A stretch of 64,000 nt of DNA, taken from Strigamia acuminata. Taxonomy: Eukaryota; Arthropoda; Chilopoda; Geophilomorpha; Linotaeniidae. Numbering within the stretch: position 1 is the first letter of the stretch; every line of letters begins with the position of its first letter. The translations under genes were made by a program, and so were the position numbers. The DNA is taken from positions 4,406,186-4,470,185 of the forward strand of contig OX442317.1 in assembly GCA_949358305.1 (NCBI GenBank). Reading direction: 5' to 3'. Under the pieces are notes generated by a model, which did no database searches, was not told where the DNA came from, and saw only the letters and a program-made list of their open reading frames with translations. This document shows positions 34,441-46,076 of this stretch, piece after piece.

Positions 34441-37400
34441 TGAGATTCTCTGTATATTGTAGCTTGCTAAATTGGATGATTGGTATGATTTTGAAGTAAA
34501 CAGAGCGCAACCAATCGGGTAGTTTTCCACTATTTACGCAAATTTGTTAAGTTCGGACGGAAGGGGTCAAGGAATGAAGTGAAATTGATGTGCAAAGTGC
34601 AGTGCATTTCTGTCGGGTTTGTTGAAATTGGACAACGCGTGTGTAAATAGGACTAATTCAACAAGAGATGGACGCAACGATAAGTCGATAAGAATCGATG
34701 GAAGAAAAGTTTTGGTCGTCGCCGGTGAGACAAACAGTGAAAGATGTGTATTGATTACGCGCGACTCGCGGCCATGCAGGGACGGGGAAAGTGAAACCAA
34801 AGAATCATGGCAAGTTGAGCCTCAACAATAGATGGGGCTCGAATAAAGTGATTTAAAAGTGCGCGCGATGCAACAACGGGGTTTAACCCCAGCGTTATTG
34901 ACTGAATTAACAATGCGGTCACGTGACGCTGGGTTATAATTCTCGTTATCACTGTTAGCTTTCGTGCCATGAATTTTGAACAAAAAGATATTCCCTAATT
35001 ATGATTTTTTTCTTTCCCTTCCCTTCACTTCTCTATCTCGCTCGCGTTTGCTCTCTCGCGTTCCTTTGTCGCTTTTAATCGCGACATCTTCGTCCATGAA
35101 AAATTATTTTCCCCGTCCGCCATTTTCGTCTTTGCTGCCCACTTATCTTTATGACCCTCGAGGCGCGTCTGCGACTCGTGCGCGTTTCTTAAGCTTAACT
35201 TAGCGAATAAAAATTAGAAAATTACCGATAAAGTTAAAAGATGATGGCGCTCTTAAAGGCGCTTTGCCTCCTCCCCCTTCGGATCACGTTTTTGGAAATG
35301 TTATCTATAGTGTAGACGCGCACGGCGCAGGCGCGGAGCGATTGGGGCGACCGGTTTAAGTGAATTTTTAGATCGTCGGCGGCGTTCCGGTGTCACTCAT
35401 TTTGTCGGTTTTTCATGAAAATTTGCTGCTAAGGCCAAGAAGTGACAGGGAGCGTCATAAATGCCCGAATTTATTTATTTGCCTGGAGGATAAAAGGAGG
35501 AATTGGCACGTTCTTCGTGCGCGTTCCCACGGAACGCGGGTGACAGATGACGACGAACGCCGTGCACCCTACCACCCACGTATCCTCCCTTCTAACATCG
35601 TGACATGTGACAAATACATTTGGGAAATTGATTTTGATGTCACGACCTGATTTAGGCCTACTTTGACTTGCCTTCCATACGGACGTGCATGTAAATTCTT
35701 TTTATTCTTATTATTTATTATGTATTTACGTTTGCCCGTTTATTCAATTGTTTATTAAGTGATTCTCTTTGACAGCTCAAGTTTGATGCGCTTTGTTCGT
35801 TTGGTTTGCTTGCGATTGTTTCCGTCCAAGTGGTTTTTCATTGTTGTTTTAACTTTAATAAATAACTCCTTACCACCCACAAACTAATCTCACTGAACTT
35901 GTGAATAGAAATATTAAAATCATGCTTCGAATTTTCACATTTGAACATGACCAATGGGACAGATGCATAGATTAAATGAATTTTGCTTTACGCTCTGCAC
36001 CAAATGCACCGATTAAGAGCCGCCCTCGAATAGTAGCCGCCGCTGAGACACCGAGACTATTGTATTTTTGCAAAAGTACGCTATTGTTTCCGTATTTAAC
36101 CTCACGACGCATCGTTTAACAAGAACACTTGTCACCAGTGTGGTCGATTTTTATTTTTATTTTAATTTTATACGACAACAATGTGCATCGGGTGCACTTT
36201 TGGGCGCCATAAAGTTCGAACGAGTTTGCCATCTAACAAGGCAAAGTTTACAATGGCCCGGGAGAAGAAAGTTGCAGTTCAATTGTTTTAAGTGGACACG
36301 GCGTACATTGCCGGCCAATTGACTTCCCAAGATGTGATCAATGAATTATTTCTGCTTCCTGATCCCCCCTCGGGCCAACTCCACCTGCGCTCATGCATTG
36401 TTCACGAAGCACGTGGCTCGATTCCTGCAAAATTGATGGTCTCCCGCACTCGAAACCGCCGTCGGAAGACCAGCAAGCCAGCAACAATACGTCGAGCATC
36501 CCCAGTTGCCTTGGCGACCCGGACGAAGCGCATCGCGTGTTGTTCCGAGGTAAATGTTTTGCAACACTCAACTGATGGGGGTGCCCACATCGCACCGCAA
36601 CAACCTTCCTTCCATCGGTCTGCTCAAGGGGAGTGGTGGTGGTGGTGCTCGCTTTTATTTGCGTCCCTCATCTTCCTGGAAACGCGACCCTTATTGTTGG
36701 TCAACTCAACTCTTGAACAAACCAGTTGTTTCCTATGTTGATCTCCCGGTGCAAGGAGGTAACACGAAGGCTTTTTCTCCATCAGCGGAAGTGCGTGCAC
36801 GCGAATGCCTTTTATTGTTGCCATGGCGTGCGCGGGGGGCGGGGGAGGGTGCGCGAAGGACAGGGTCATTTAATTTCATTGTTTAATTTTGTGATGGCAT
36901 TGTTGGCGGGCTCATGTTTTCCAAATAGCGCACTCGGCTAGATTGGTTCGGAGTTCGGACTGCGCATCCAAAAATTGACTGTTTGATTGAGGAGGGGCGA
37001 GCGAAGGAAAAAGTGCATTGTTAAACAAGGTCAGCCGGGCTTTGGAGCCACACCGGAAGCGAGTCGGCGTCTCCCAGGCAACCGAGACTCGGACACTCCG
37101 GGATGCCATCAGACGCCACTCGTCAGTCGAGTGACCAACACGGAAAACCACTCGGGGCGGGGTTGCGGCAAAACCCCGCTGCAACGAAGCGAGTGTGTGT
37201 GTGTCGCCCCCCCGCGGTAATCCAAGAGCGGACTCTTTGTAACGAGGTGATAGAAAGCCATCAGTTGCCATGACGACCGACGGAGCAAATTGTTGGTTGT
37301 TTTGAACGGGGGCGAAGAGGAAGGGAAAAAGTTTTTCTTTTCTCGGGGCTTTCTCGATCGGTCTTCTTGTTGAAAGAAGAAGTTGCTTCTTCGCTTCCCC

Positions 37401-38690
37401 TTTGGTCGAGATTGGAGAGGAAATGGACTCAGCCGACCTCATCTCGTCCACCACCCACTCAAGGCGACGCACTCTTGGTGGCCGTCGTTCCCTCCTTTTC
37501 CACTTATCCCCCCGCGACGCGCGCGTCTCTTCCAATCACAGAAAGGCCCGTCGTAAAATTCATGAATGTAACTCAGCTGCACTCAGCTCCTTGTGTTTTA
37601 TAAAGAGGGACGCTGCTCGGCCGGACATGAGTGACGAATGGACGCCAGTGAGAGTCGGTAGAAGAAGGGTGGACGCATCACTGACCCCTCGAACGCGGAC
37701 CCCACTCCACTTAGTGGTCATTGCATATGGAAAGAATTTGGGATGTTTCCAAGAGAAAGGGATGCGGACGCACGAAAAAAACCACAGGGAGGAAAGTGGA
37801 TCGTCTTGTTCAATGTTGTCGGCCCAGATAACAATGAAGCGTTTCGCTCTGCGATTGATTGATTGCCGAAACGCTTTTAATGAAAAAATTAAATAAAAAA
37901 ATAAAAATTATTTTTTATTTTTTATTTTTATTTTTATTTTTTATTTTTTAATTTTCGACTATTGTTGCGCACAACATGAGCGGACACTTAACCTCGATTG
38001 ACCACCCCATTGAGGCCCCTCTTTGGCATCCCCCAGGTCATCCATCACGTGACGTCCAGTGCCTGCACTGGCCACGTTGGTTTGTCGCGTAATTAATGAA
38101 AATATTATATCAAAGTGAAAACAATTCTCGTTAATTGGCTGTTTGTTACCACCCCCTTTCCGCTCGTTGCCCCTTGGCCCCGAGGGTGTGTCGCTGAGCA
38201 TTTGTTTCCATAGAAACGCGAGGCGCGCCGCGTGGGAGGGTGCTCGGTCATCAGTCGGGACGCTGGCGTTCGGTGGGGCGCGCTGTGTTGATCTTGCGTC
38301 CAGTTTCGAGGCGGATTCGAAGGGGATGCCAGAGCCGGCTCGGGGAGCACACATCGACCTCGCTTCCATTTCCTGGTATTGTTTATTGTTTAATTTGTGT
38401 TTGTTTTGTTTTGTTGTGTTTTCTCGAATGCTTTTCTTTCTTCCTCGTCGGCGGTCGCGCCGTTCACGCGAGCGGACTCGGGGGCGGGGGCGGAGACGGC
38501 GGGCGGCGGCGCAGCAAATTCGCTGTAAAGAGGTTTGGCGAGCTGATTAGGGACTTGGTATTTACCTGAGGGCGTGTTCCCGTTTGCAACAATTAACTCG
38601 GCCTTCTACAATCATCCCACGGGGCTCTAACAAGCGGCGCGTCCGTTTCACACTCGGTAAAGGCGCGGATGGACAAACAATTAAGCACTT
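34441..38690. other. Non-coding, CpG-rich stretch
   Basis: Overlapping open frames of 100-207 codons on both strands (the longest is 36912-37535 on -). They are stacked in several frames at once and carry no domain I recognise. AT homopolymer tract near 37895-37955. Possibly regulatory DNA of the LMO locus, by position only. Confidence 0.4.
36009..36109. mobile_element. MITE family M1, truncated copy
   Basis: Carries the M1 blocks accgattaagagccgccctc, gaatagtagccgccgctgag and ctattgtttccgtatttaac, then breaks off after cctcacgac. The other half and terminal repeat are missing. Confidence 0.7.
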
Positions 38691-38699
38691 TGATTTGAC

Positions 38700-39039
38700 A
38701 TTACACGCGGAGGATTTTTGTTCTTTTTTTGTTTCGCGAAGCTCGTGTCGGTTGTGTTGACGACTGAGTCGCGTCGCGGCGAAGGTTTTGCCCGCGCAGT
38801 AGCGCGCTCTGGCGACAAGAGCGGAAAGTCACGGGAGCTGATTGGTCCGCGTCGTAGCGGGGTGTGGCGCGCGTGCGTGCGCTGTTTCGCCCCGCTCTCT
38901 CCGTCCCCCTACCGTGTGATGAACGCTGCTAACATGTTTATTAAATTTGTGGCTGACTGCTGATGATGATGAGCCGCTCGAGTTGCACACACCGCTGACT
39001 GACGACACCTGGTGCCGCCAACGCTGCGAACGCCTGCAG
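38700..39039 (+). promoter_or_regulatory. Candidate LMO-A first (untranslated) exon and promoter zone
   Basis: A GC/CpG-rich block ending at a textbook splice donor (GCCTGCAG then GTAAGG). It lies 6.8 kb upstream of the acceptor just before the LMO-A start codon (ttttttcaag then GCAAAATG at 45836). The block holds only short reading frames, as expected for a 5' untranslated exon. The evidence is the donor, base composition and position. No transcript data support it here, and the transcription start is unknown. Confidence 0.3.
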
Positions 39040-39299
39040 GTAAGGTAATTGCCAATTTGCAACTGCGAATCCGGCCAGTACGGTTTTCAATAGTTGGCAG
39101 CGTGTGAATACGTACTACTCCGAGTGTAAACAAACGGCGTTTCTTGGCCTTTATTTGGGCTAATTTGACTGATTGAATTAGGCCTCATGTCGAGTTGCAC
39201 GAGCGCCAAGTGGGCGCAGTTTGATCGTTTGCTCGGATTACGGCTTGTTAATACAACGACGCTTCAATAAAGAGTGGACAGAAAAGTTGTGTAGCGGAA

Positions 39300-39395
39300 A
39301 ATGGAGAAAAAGTTAATTTAAAAAAATAATAATTATTATTTTTTTTTATTTTTTTTATTTTTTTATTTTTTTATTTTTTTATTTTTTTTGGCAAA
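39300..39395. repeat. TTTTTATT low-complexity tract
   Basis: Imperfect run of ttttttatt units. A similar tract lies at 37895-37955. Confidence 0.7.
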
Positions 39396-42230
39396 TTTAT
39401 GTGGGAAAAACGTCGAATTCGATACGTGGGTGGCCGTTAGCGTCCCACTCATGTCAGTCGTCGCGTTTCTCCCTCTCCTCTCCATGTGCCCCCCTGCGTT
39501 GCCGTCCGCTTTGGTCGTGGCGTCGTTGTGGCCTTGCCAGTCAGGGGCGAAGAGTTGAAATATTAGTTTCATTAAGCCGGAGAGGTCAGTTCGGTCCACT
39601 GGGCGTCTGTCAGCACAGTCTTGAGTCGGCGTCTGGTGTGGCATTAAGAAAAAAAAGAAAAAAAAATACGCGACACCTTCTGAGAAAGGAAAGATGGGTG
39701 AAGGTTGGCGCAAGAGTGCGAGAAAAAAGTGTGTTAGGAGCGAGGGGGGGGAGACGGGGGGAGGTGATGTGGGAGAAAAAATGAAAGTATATTTGGCGTC
39801 ATTGAAAAGCGTGCGGTGTCACTTGATGTGGGGGCCATGTTGAAGGAACGCGCTCGCCTGTCACTACCAACTATTGTCGCTGACACTTTATGGCGTCGAA
39901 GTCCCATTGTTGTCAAGGTGCAATGATATTTAGAAGTCGACAAAAGAGCTTATCAAAAAAAAAAGCAGCGCCGAACCGGTTGAGTGTGCGCCATCGCAAC
40001 TCATTTTCGCAGGTGACACGTTCAATTAGCGGTACGAAAATCGTACGGGCTCTTAAGCGCGCGAATAATCGATGCGGCGAAGCATCCCTGCCCCCGCCTC
40101 GATAGTGCTTGAGTCCCGTGTCAGCTCTCTCTGACGCCCCCACACTTCACCCCTCATTTTGTTAATGGACACCTCACTTAGACGCAGCCGTCCCCGCAGG
40201 CGGACACGCGGCTGACCCTGCCCCACGCAATGCGGACGCCATTAATGTTGGATGCGGGATGTTGGTGAGCGTCCGTGACAGGCTTCTAATGCCCGCGACT
40301 GTATTTAATATGTCAGCGCGTTGACACGGGCGTCCTGAGATGCTTTTAGAAGGACTTTGCGTCGAAATCAGTTCGGAGGTAAAAGTTTGGCGAATTATTC
40401 ATGTTTTTGCTCATTGCGGTTGTTCCGGAGGGGGAACGCGAGATGTGTCGTTCGTTTGTGGATTTAAAAGACGCGTGTGGTGTCGAATCAAACGCTCCAT
40501 TGTTCTCCGCGTGGCGCTTCTCGGTGTCCACTGTGGCAATCTTTGCGCGCATCTCATGCCAACGCGCGCCCGCTTTTATCGATGCCACATTCTTTACATC
40601 GTCCTCCTTCCATGCCGCGACTCTCCATCTCTCGCTTCCTTTCCCCTCCCCCGCACAAGAAACGCGGGAAAACAGGAAGCCAAGTGGAAAAGATGATAAA
40701 ACAACCGCAGAGATAAAAGGGGTAAGCGTTGAATTAATTACCAGTCTTATCGTGTGCACTGAGTGGACAAATGCGTGTCGTCATCGCCGTAATGATGAAA
40801 ATTAGGCGTAAATGTCGCCATGTCGTCTTTTGTTGTTGTGTTTGGTTGGTGCAATAAAAAATGGAAGTTTCTTTCTTTCTTTTCTTCTTTTTTTTTTTTT
40901 TTCGAATTTTTTCGCTCTTTTTTCTTCTTCTTCTTGCGGAGCGGACTTTATCTTATCTTGGAAAATGCACAAAGAAAACGCCTGCCAATGCTAGTGTTGT
41001 GATGTATGGACTTTGATAACAATAGCTGGCATGCAACAATGGTGGCACAGATCGACGCATTGTATAGTAAAACGTGTGAGAAATGATAGGCGTGAACGTG
41101 CATTGTTGCGTGTTGACGAAAGTTTTGTTGATCGTGCGTGGCGATTATTTCGCTTATTTTTATTTATTGTTGCGATTGTAAATGTTGATCGCAATTTGCG
41201 TGATTGTTGGATTTGGATTTGGTGCTCGGATGCAACAATGTATGGACGAAATGCATTTGCGTGTTGTCGCTCGGCGTAAACAAGAGTTGCATCAGAAGCA
41301 GGTTTAATTACATTTCCACTTGCTCTTCTATCCACAATGGCGTCGGCTTCTAATAGCATCATTAATCCTACGATTAAGGTGACACGTTAACTCCATTATG
41401 CAGCGTTCGACACTCCTCCCATGCCATCCACCGCCACCCCCATCCTTTCTCCGCTCTTTCCTTTTTCCCTTCCCACAATTCTGTCATCTCCGACCCCCAC
41501 CCAAAGCACATTCTTCAACCAAAGAGTTGGAGACAAGAAATTGCTCTTACACATTGTTGCCATGCCAACAGGTGAAGAAACTCCGCTAACTGACGAACGC
41601 CACTGTTGTACAATTACCCAAAAAGTGTTGTCACGTGTTCGATAAATGAGTAAAGTGGCGCGGGAAACGAAGAAAGAAAGAAAGAAGGAAAGAAAAAAAG
41701 ATGGGAATGAAATCTGTGATCCAGTGGAAAAGAATGGAAAAGAAAAGATGTGGAGGAGGAGCTTTTTTCTCATTAAGAAGAAAAACGCGTTCCTTAAGGA
41801 AGAGGAAAGTGTATGGGAAGAGGAGAGAGAGGGTGCATAAGTGGTAGGGTGGCGGGTGTGTAAATCCGAACGCATTAACCCTGGACAAGATTCCGCCATT
41901 ATTGGTGCTCGTGGTGCAGATTAAGTGACATCCCAGCTCAATCGTCCGGCCTAAAAGCCTTGGCGGAGGCAGGCGCTGCCGTGAAGCCTACTTGCGTTGC
42001 GTGCGACTGTGGGGTTTGCCTCTTGATGTATTATTCAGGGGACAAGTGTTGCATTTTAATTTTGCCCGATGCGTTTGTGGTTTTGTCTCTTTTGATGCAT
42101 TGTAAATCGTAGTCTGAGTTCGCGGCTGCACTGTTTCATGCCGTAACTAATATAGTTTTCGTCGTTGGTTTAGTGTCTGCCCGTCTGAATTTTCTGTGTC
42201 AAATTGGGTTTTTTTTTTTTAAATTGGTGT
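39396..42230. other. Non-coding, CpG-rich stretch
   Basis: Up to 167-codon open frames on - (41396-41899) and others in competing frames. Low-complexity segments include gaaagaaagaaag near 41670. No gene or RNA recognised. Confidence 0.4.
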
Positions 42231-42239
42231 TGAAGGGTT

Positions 42240-42610
42240 TGTCATGTGGGGCCCTAAAATAAAATTTAAAAATTTTTTGTATGAATTTTTTTTTTTGGAA
42301 TTCAGGGGCCCCGCCACCGCATGGGGCCCGTCTTTTGCAGAACAGCGGGTTGGTGTTGATTTATATCATCTGGGGCCATTTTCACAGCTCTATTTGAGGC
42401 CCCATTTGAAAATAGAATTTAAAAATATTTTTTTTTTGAAAATGTTTTATTTAAGTTATTTGGGGGGGCCCCTCCACCGTAATGGGCCTTGTTTAAAAAT
42501 AATTGTTTTAAAAATCTTTTTTTAAATTTAATTTAATTTTTTTTTGAAATTTGGGGGCCCCTGTTACCACATGGGGCCCTTTTCCTACAGAACGGTCCAG
42601 AGTTTTATTT
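42240..42610. repeat. Diverged tandem repeat with GGGGCCCC cores
   Basis: Three diverged copies of a unit of roughly 100-170 bases. Each has a tttggggGCCCC-type core, a ccaccgcaTGGGGCCC follow-on, and a poly-T/AAAATTTAAAAAT spacer. At least two units share a 'cagaac' tail. Homology is interrupted by many indels. Confidence 0.55.
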
Positions 42611-42829
42611 AAATCTCAAGAAAAGTTGAGTTTTAAATATTCCCAGCTTGTCGAGTGGCTTGAAGTTGTCACTGGGTCCATGACCCGATCTGAACCGTGG
42701 CCCACACAGCCAAGATTTTTGCTTCTTTGTAAAAACAAAAAAAGGCGTTTGCAATGATGACAGCATCATGTAACTTGCTCGGCCTTCGATGTTTCAAGTG
42801 ACAGATTATTAGCGATATATAAAACTTGT

Positions 42830-42872
42830 AAAAAAAAAATAATTTTTTTTTGGGGGGGGGGGGGGGGGGGGC
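42830..42872. repeat. Poly(T)-poly(G) tract
   Basis: An A run, then a T run, then about 20 consecutive G residues. Strong strand asymmetry; the G run could form quadruplexes. Such runs are also prone to sequencing and assembly length errors. Confidence 0.85.
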
Positions 42873-43100
42873 GGAAATAAATAGGACGTGACGCAGCCAT
42901 TGCAACAGGTTTTTGCCACACATGTGCAGATTGAATTATGAAACGTTGGAAGCGACAGCGGAGAGTTTTTTCGCCAAAAGACAAGTTAAAAATTGATCGA
43001 GTTGTTGGAAGTTAGGCACAAACCTCGAGCCAATGAGAGAATAAAGTGGAGGAACGGAGGGTAGTCGATTTCTCTTCCTGTTTCGCATTTTTTCTTTTTG

Positions 43101-43123
43101 CTCTCTCTCTCTCTCTCTCTCTC
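43101..43123. repeat. CT microsatellite
   Basis: Eleven or so uninterrupted CT dinucleotides. Confidence 0.85.
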
Positions 43124-43129
43124 TTTTCG

Positions 43130-45820
43130 CTGTCACCAGACATCGTTTCATGCGCGGCTTTTGTTCGCCGTCCCTTCAATTAATATCACCGGATGGTGGC
43201 GTAGTACTCATGCGCACATGCGACTGTCGGACAATAGCGTCGTCCTTCGTGCGTTTCGCCTCCACCTCACCCCTTGGAGCGGTGGCGACGCCTATTGTGC
43301 AATGGCAAAAGTAAGCAACCGCCACAATATTCCTCGCTGTTTTGACAGCACTCATTATTGCGGATTAAACATTAAATTCACTTGTCAACATGGCAGCCGG
43401 ATGTCGGGTTCCCATTCCACGTTGCATCGATGTGCAGCCGCCGAAAACGCCTTCAATTCTTCACTTTTAAAGAAAAAGAAGAAAAAGCAAAATTGAAAAC
43501 TTTTTGTTTTCTTTGCAAAACTTTGCAAAATTTGACTTTATCGAATCGAATCGTCCCTTTAGGTTGGGTATAAAACGCGTTTTATTAGGGATTTGGAGGC
43601 GAAGTGACGCACGCTTTCTAGTTTCCATTCAGACATGTATTGACCAATTATGAAGCTTATTATCTTATTGATAAATGGGGCACTTCCTCCCTCCCTTTCT
43701 CCCGTCGCAGCCGCATCACATCGCCTCGCATCGCCTCGCATCCCCCGGCGTTGCTCGCTCTTTATCAGCAATGGCAGAGCGATGCCCCAACTCATGATGA
43801 CCGGGCCTTTATTCATCGGCGTCCATAAATGTTTGCCCGCGGCTCATTGTGGGCGCTTTGGGTTCGGGCGCGTGCGCGTTATTGGTGTTCGCCTTCATTG
43901 AGACAATCGGTGTGATTGTTGCTGGCGTTACTTCATCCTTTCGATTGATGGCCACTGGTCATAATAGCCATTGGCGCGTGCGTTTATTACGGTATTAGAC
44001 ACACTGCTTAATGGCGTCGCGCACGGTTGCCTGGCAACCGGAACACGTCACAATAAGTCCACTTTATAATGAGTTTGTAATAACGAGGTAGCGATTGCTT
44101 ATGAGGGTCCATGAATGTCGTTATCAGCGTGACACATGGGTGCATGTGTGTTTGCGGGGGTGCTGGATGGGTGGGGGTGGGGATGGGGGCAACCTGCGTC
44201 TCTTTTTCTGCTCGTGGACCCACTTACATGGTCGATTGGCCTCCTTTCCATCCCTCCTCCTTCCCCTACCCCTCATACCCACGAATTTATGGCGGGAATC
44301 GGCTCGGCTCGTGCGATAGCTGTGATTTAGAAGCCTCGCTGTCCGCCTTCACTACCCATGATTACATCATAAGTGGATCTGGCAACAATAGCTATTGGAT
44401 AATTATACATTCATTACTACCACGCATTAAGATAGTAAACAAGCTGAAAAAAAATTAAAGCGTTAATAAATCCATTACATATGCAAATTGAAAAAATATA
44501 TAAAATAAAATATTAAAAATATTGAACACCCGCGCTCTATTGATTCGGCGATAATTAAAATAAATTTTCAATCTTAAAAAGTCGATTTTAGCACATTTTG
44601 TCTTAAAATGCATTTGTGACACTTAAAAAAATCGATTTTTGGACTTGAAAAATGAATTTCCTTCTGCGTTGTACAGAATACCGCGCTCAATCAGCATCCC
44701 GCGCCCAATAAGAGCATTTTACGATTTTTAATTATTTTTAAATGGTTGTAAATTTCGAATTACTAATTCTTTTTCCCTTGAAAAACGTTGGAAAAATTCA
44801 AAGCGAAAATTGAAGAAAGGCGTGCCGAACAAATATATGGATTAAAATGGCAGATTTTTGGAAGGCAGAAATTGTTGGCCTCGTTTTGGCGCGAGGGGGT
44901 TTTGGAATTCAATAAGCGCAACTTTGATTTAATTTGTGATATGGCACACATAAAATGAAAAGTGAGGGCGAGTGGCCGTTGCTGCACTTCCCCGCGCCTC
45001 CACCAGGCAGCGCCCACACCCGGATATATGGACGTCATAAATTTACACCCGCAAACCCCCACCACCTACCCCCACCACGCTCCTTTTTCCTCCATCGCTC
45101 GCACTGCCATCGGGGCTATCCATCAGAAAGCCCGAACGATGTGGACAAGCCGCTTGCTTTTGGGGTGTCAGTCCGGAAGCACTATGTGGCCGCGCCGCGT
45201 TCCTGCCCGTCTCGGCGTCTCCCATCAAAAAAATATGGACGTGCAATAACGTTTTTTCGCGCTAGAAACGATAAACACTCGTTTTAGGTGTAAACATTTG
45301 CCAGGGTTTATTTTTTCCTAGTAATTTTTGCTCGGGGAAGGAATAAAAGGAATTTGGGAGATGTTTTTTCTTGTTTAACATTTTGAAGGGAAATTCATTG
45401 TTCGCTCTGACTCAATGGCATTTTCATGCAAGACTTATTTTTCCCATGTTGCTTGTCGTCATCCCGGAGGGTCGTGTCCCGGGACACTCATCTTGCGCTC
45501 CGATTTTTCGCTTTTGATGCAACAAAACCCGCTTAGGAAAATGGCAGATATATGACCGCCTCTCGACTATGACGTCACGGTCCATATGTCTTTTTCCTAG
45601 TTGGGGATTTTGAACCTGGTTCGGTGTGCGCGATGCCAGTGAACAATTCAGATGAGATCCATTTCTGCACAACTGAATCAGATTTATCAAAAAATATCTT
45701 TCTTTTTTTTTTTCTTTCTTCTCCAATTTTATTTTTTCCCACATTTATCTTGGACGAAAAAAAAATTTCTTAGAAAAGTTGGGTTAAATCTTGCATTTTA
45801 TTAATCTGTATTATTTATTT
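43130..45820. other. Non-coding stretch before LMO-A
   Basis: Mixed GC-rich then AT-rich DNA. Frames of 100-132 codons are present in several registers and none is recognisable. If the donor at 39039/39040 is real, this is intron sequence of LMO-A. Confidence 0.4.
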
Positions 45821-45835
45821 ATTTGTTTTTTCAAG

Positions 45836-46076
45836 GCAAAATGATCATGGAGACGAAGAGTGAGGTGCAGAAGGCGATCGGTGGCCTACATCACCAAAAT
45901 AACGAATGTGCTGGCTGTAAGAAACGGATCGGCGACCGATACATGTTGAAGGCGTTAGATATGTTCTGGCACGAAGACTGCCTCAAATGTGCGTGCTGCG
46001 ACTGTCGGCTGGGCGAAGTTGGATCCACACTTTTTACCAAAGCAAACCTCATCCTCTGTAAAAGAGATTACCTCAG
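45836..46076 (+). CDS. LMO: LMO-A exon with start codon and LIM1
   Basis: Preceded by acceptor ttttttcaag; 5 untranslated bases (GCAAA) precede the ATG at 45841. The exon ends TACCTCAG before GTGTGT, leaving two bases of an Arg codon. Apparent in-frame codons upstream of 45836 belong to the intron's pyrimidine tract. Confidence 0.9.

Noticed and set aside
36912-37535. 207-codon minus-strand open frame
   Set aside because: Lies in stop-poor CpG-rich DNA with competing long frames on both strands; composition and residues are not gene-like and no domain was recognised.
45823-45840. Upstream extension of the LMO-A frame (FFQGK)
   Set aside because: It would begin at a non-ATG codon inside the pyrimidine tract of a splice acceptor; the exon starts at 45836.
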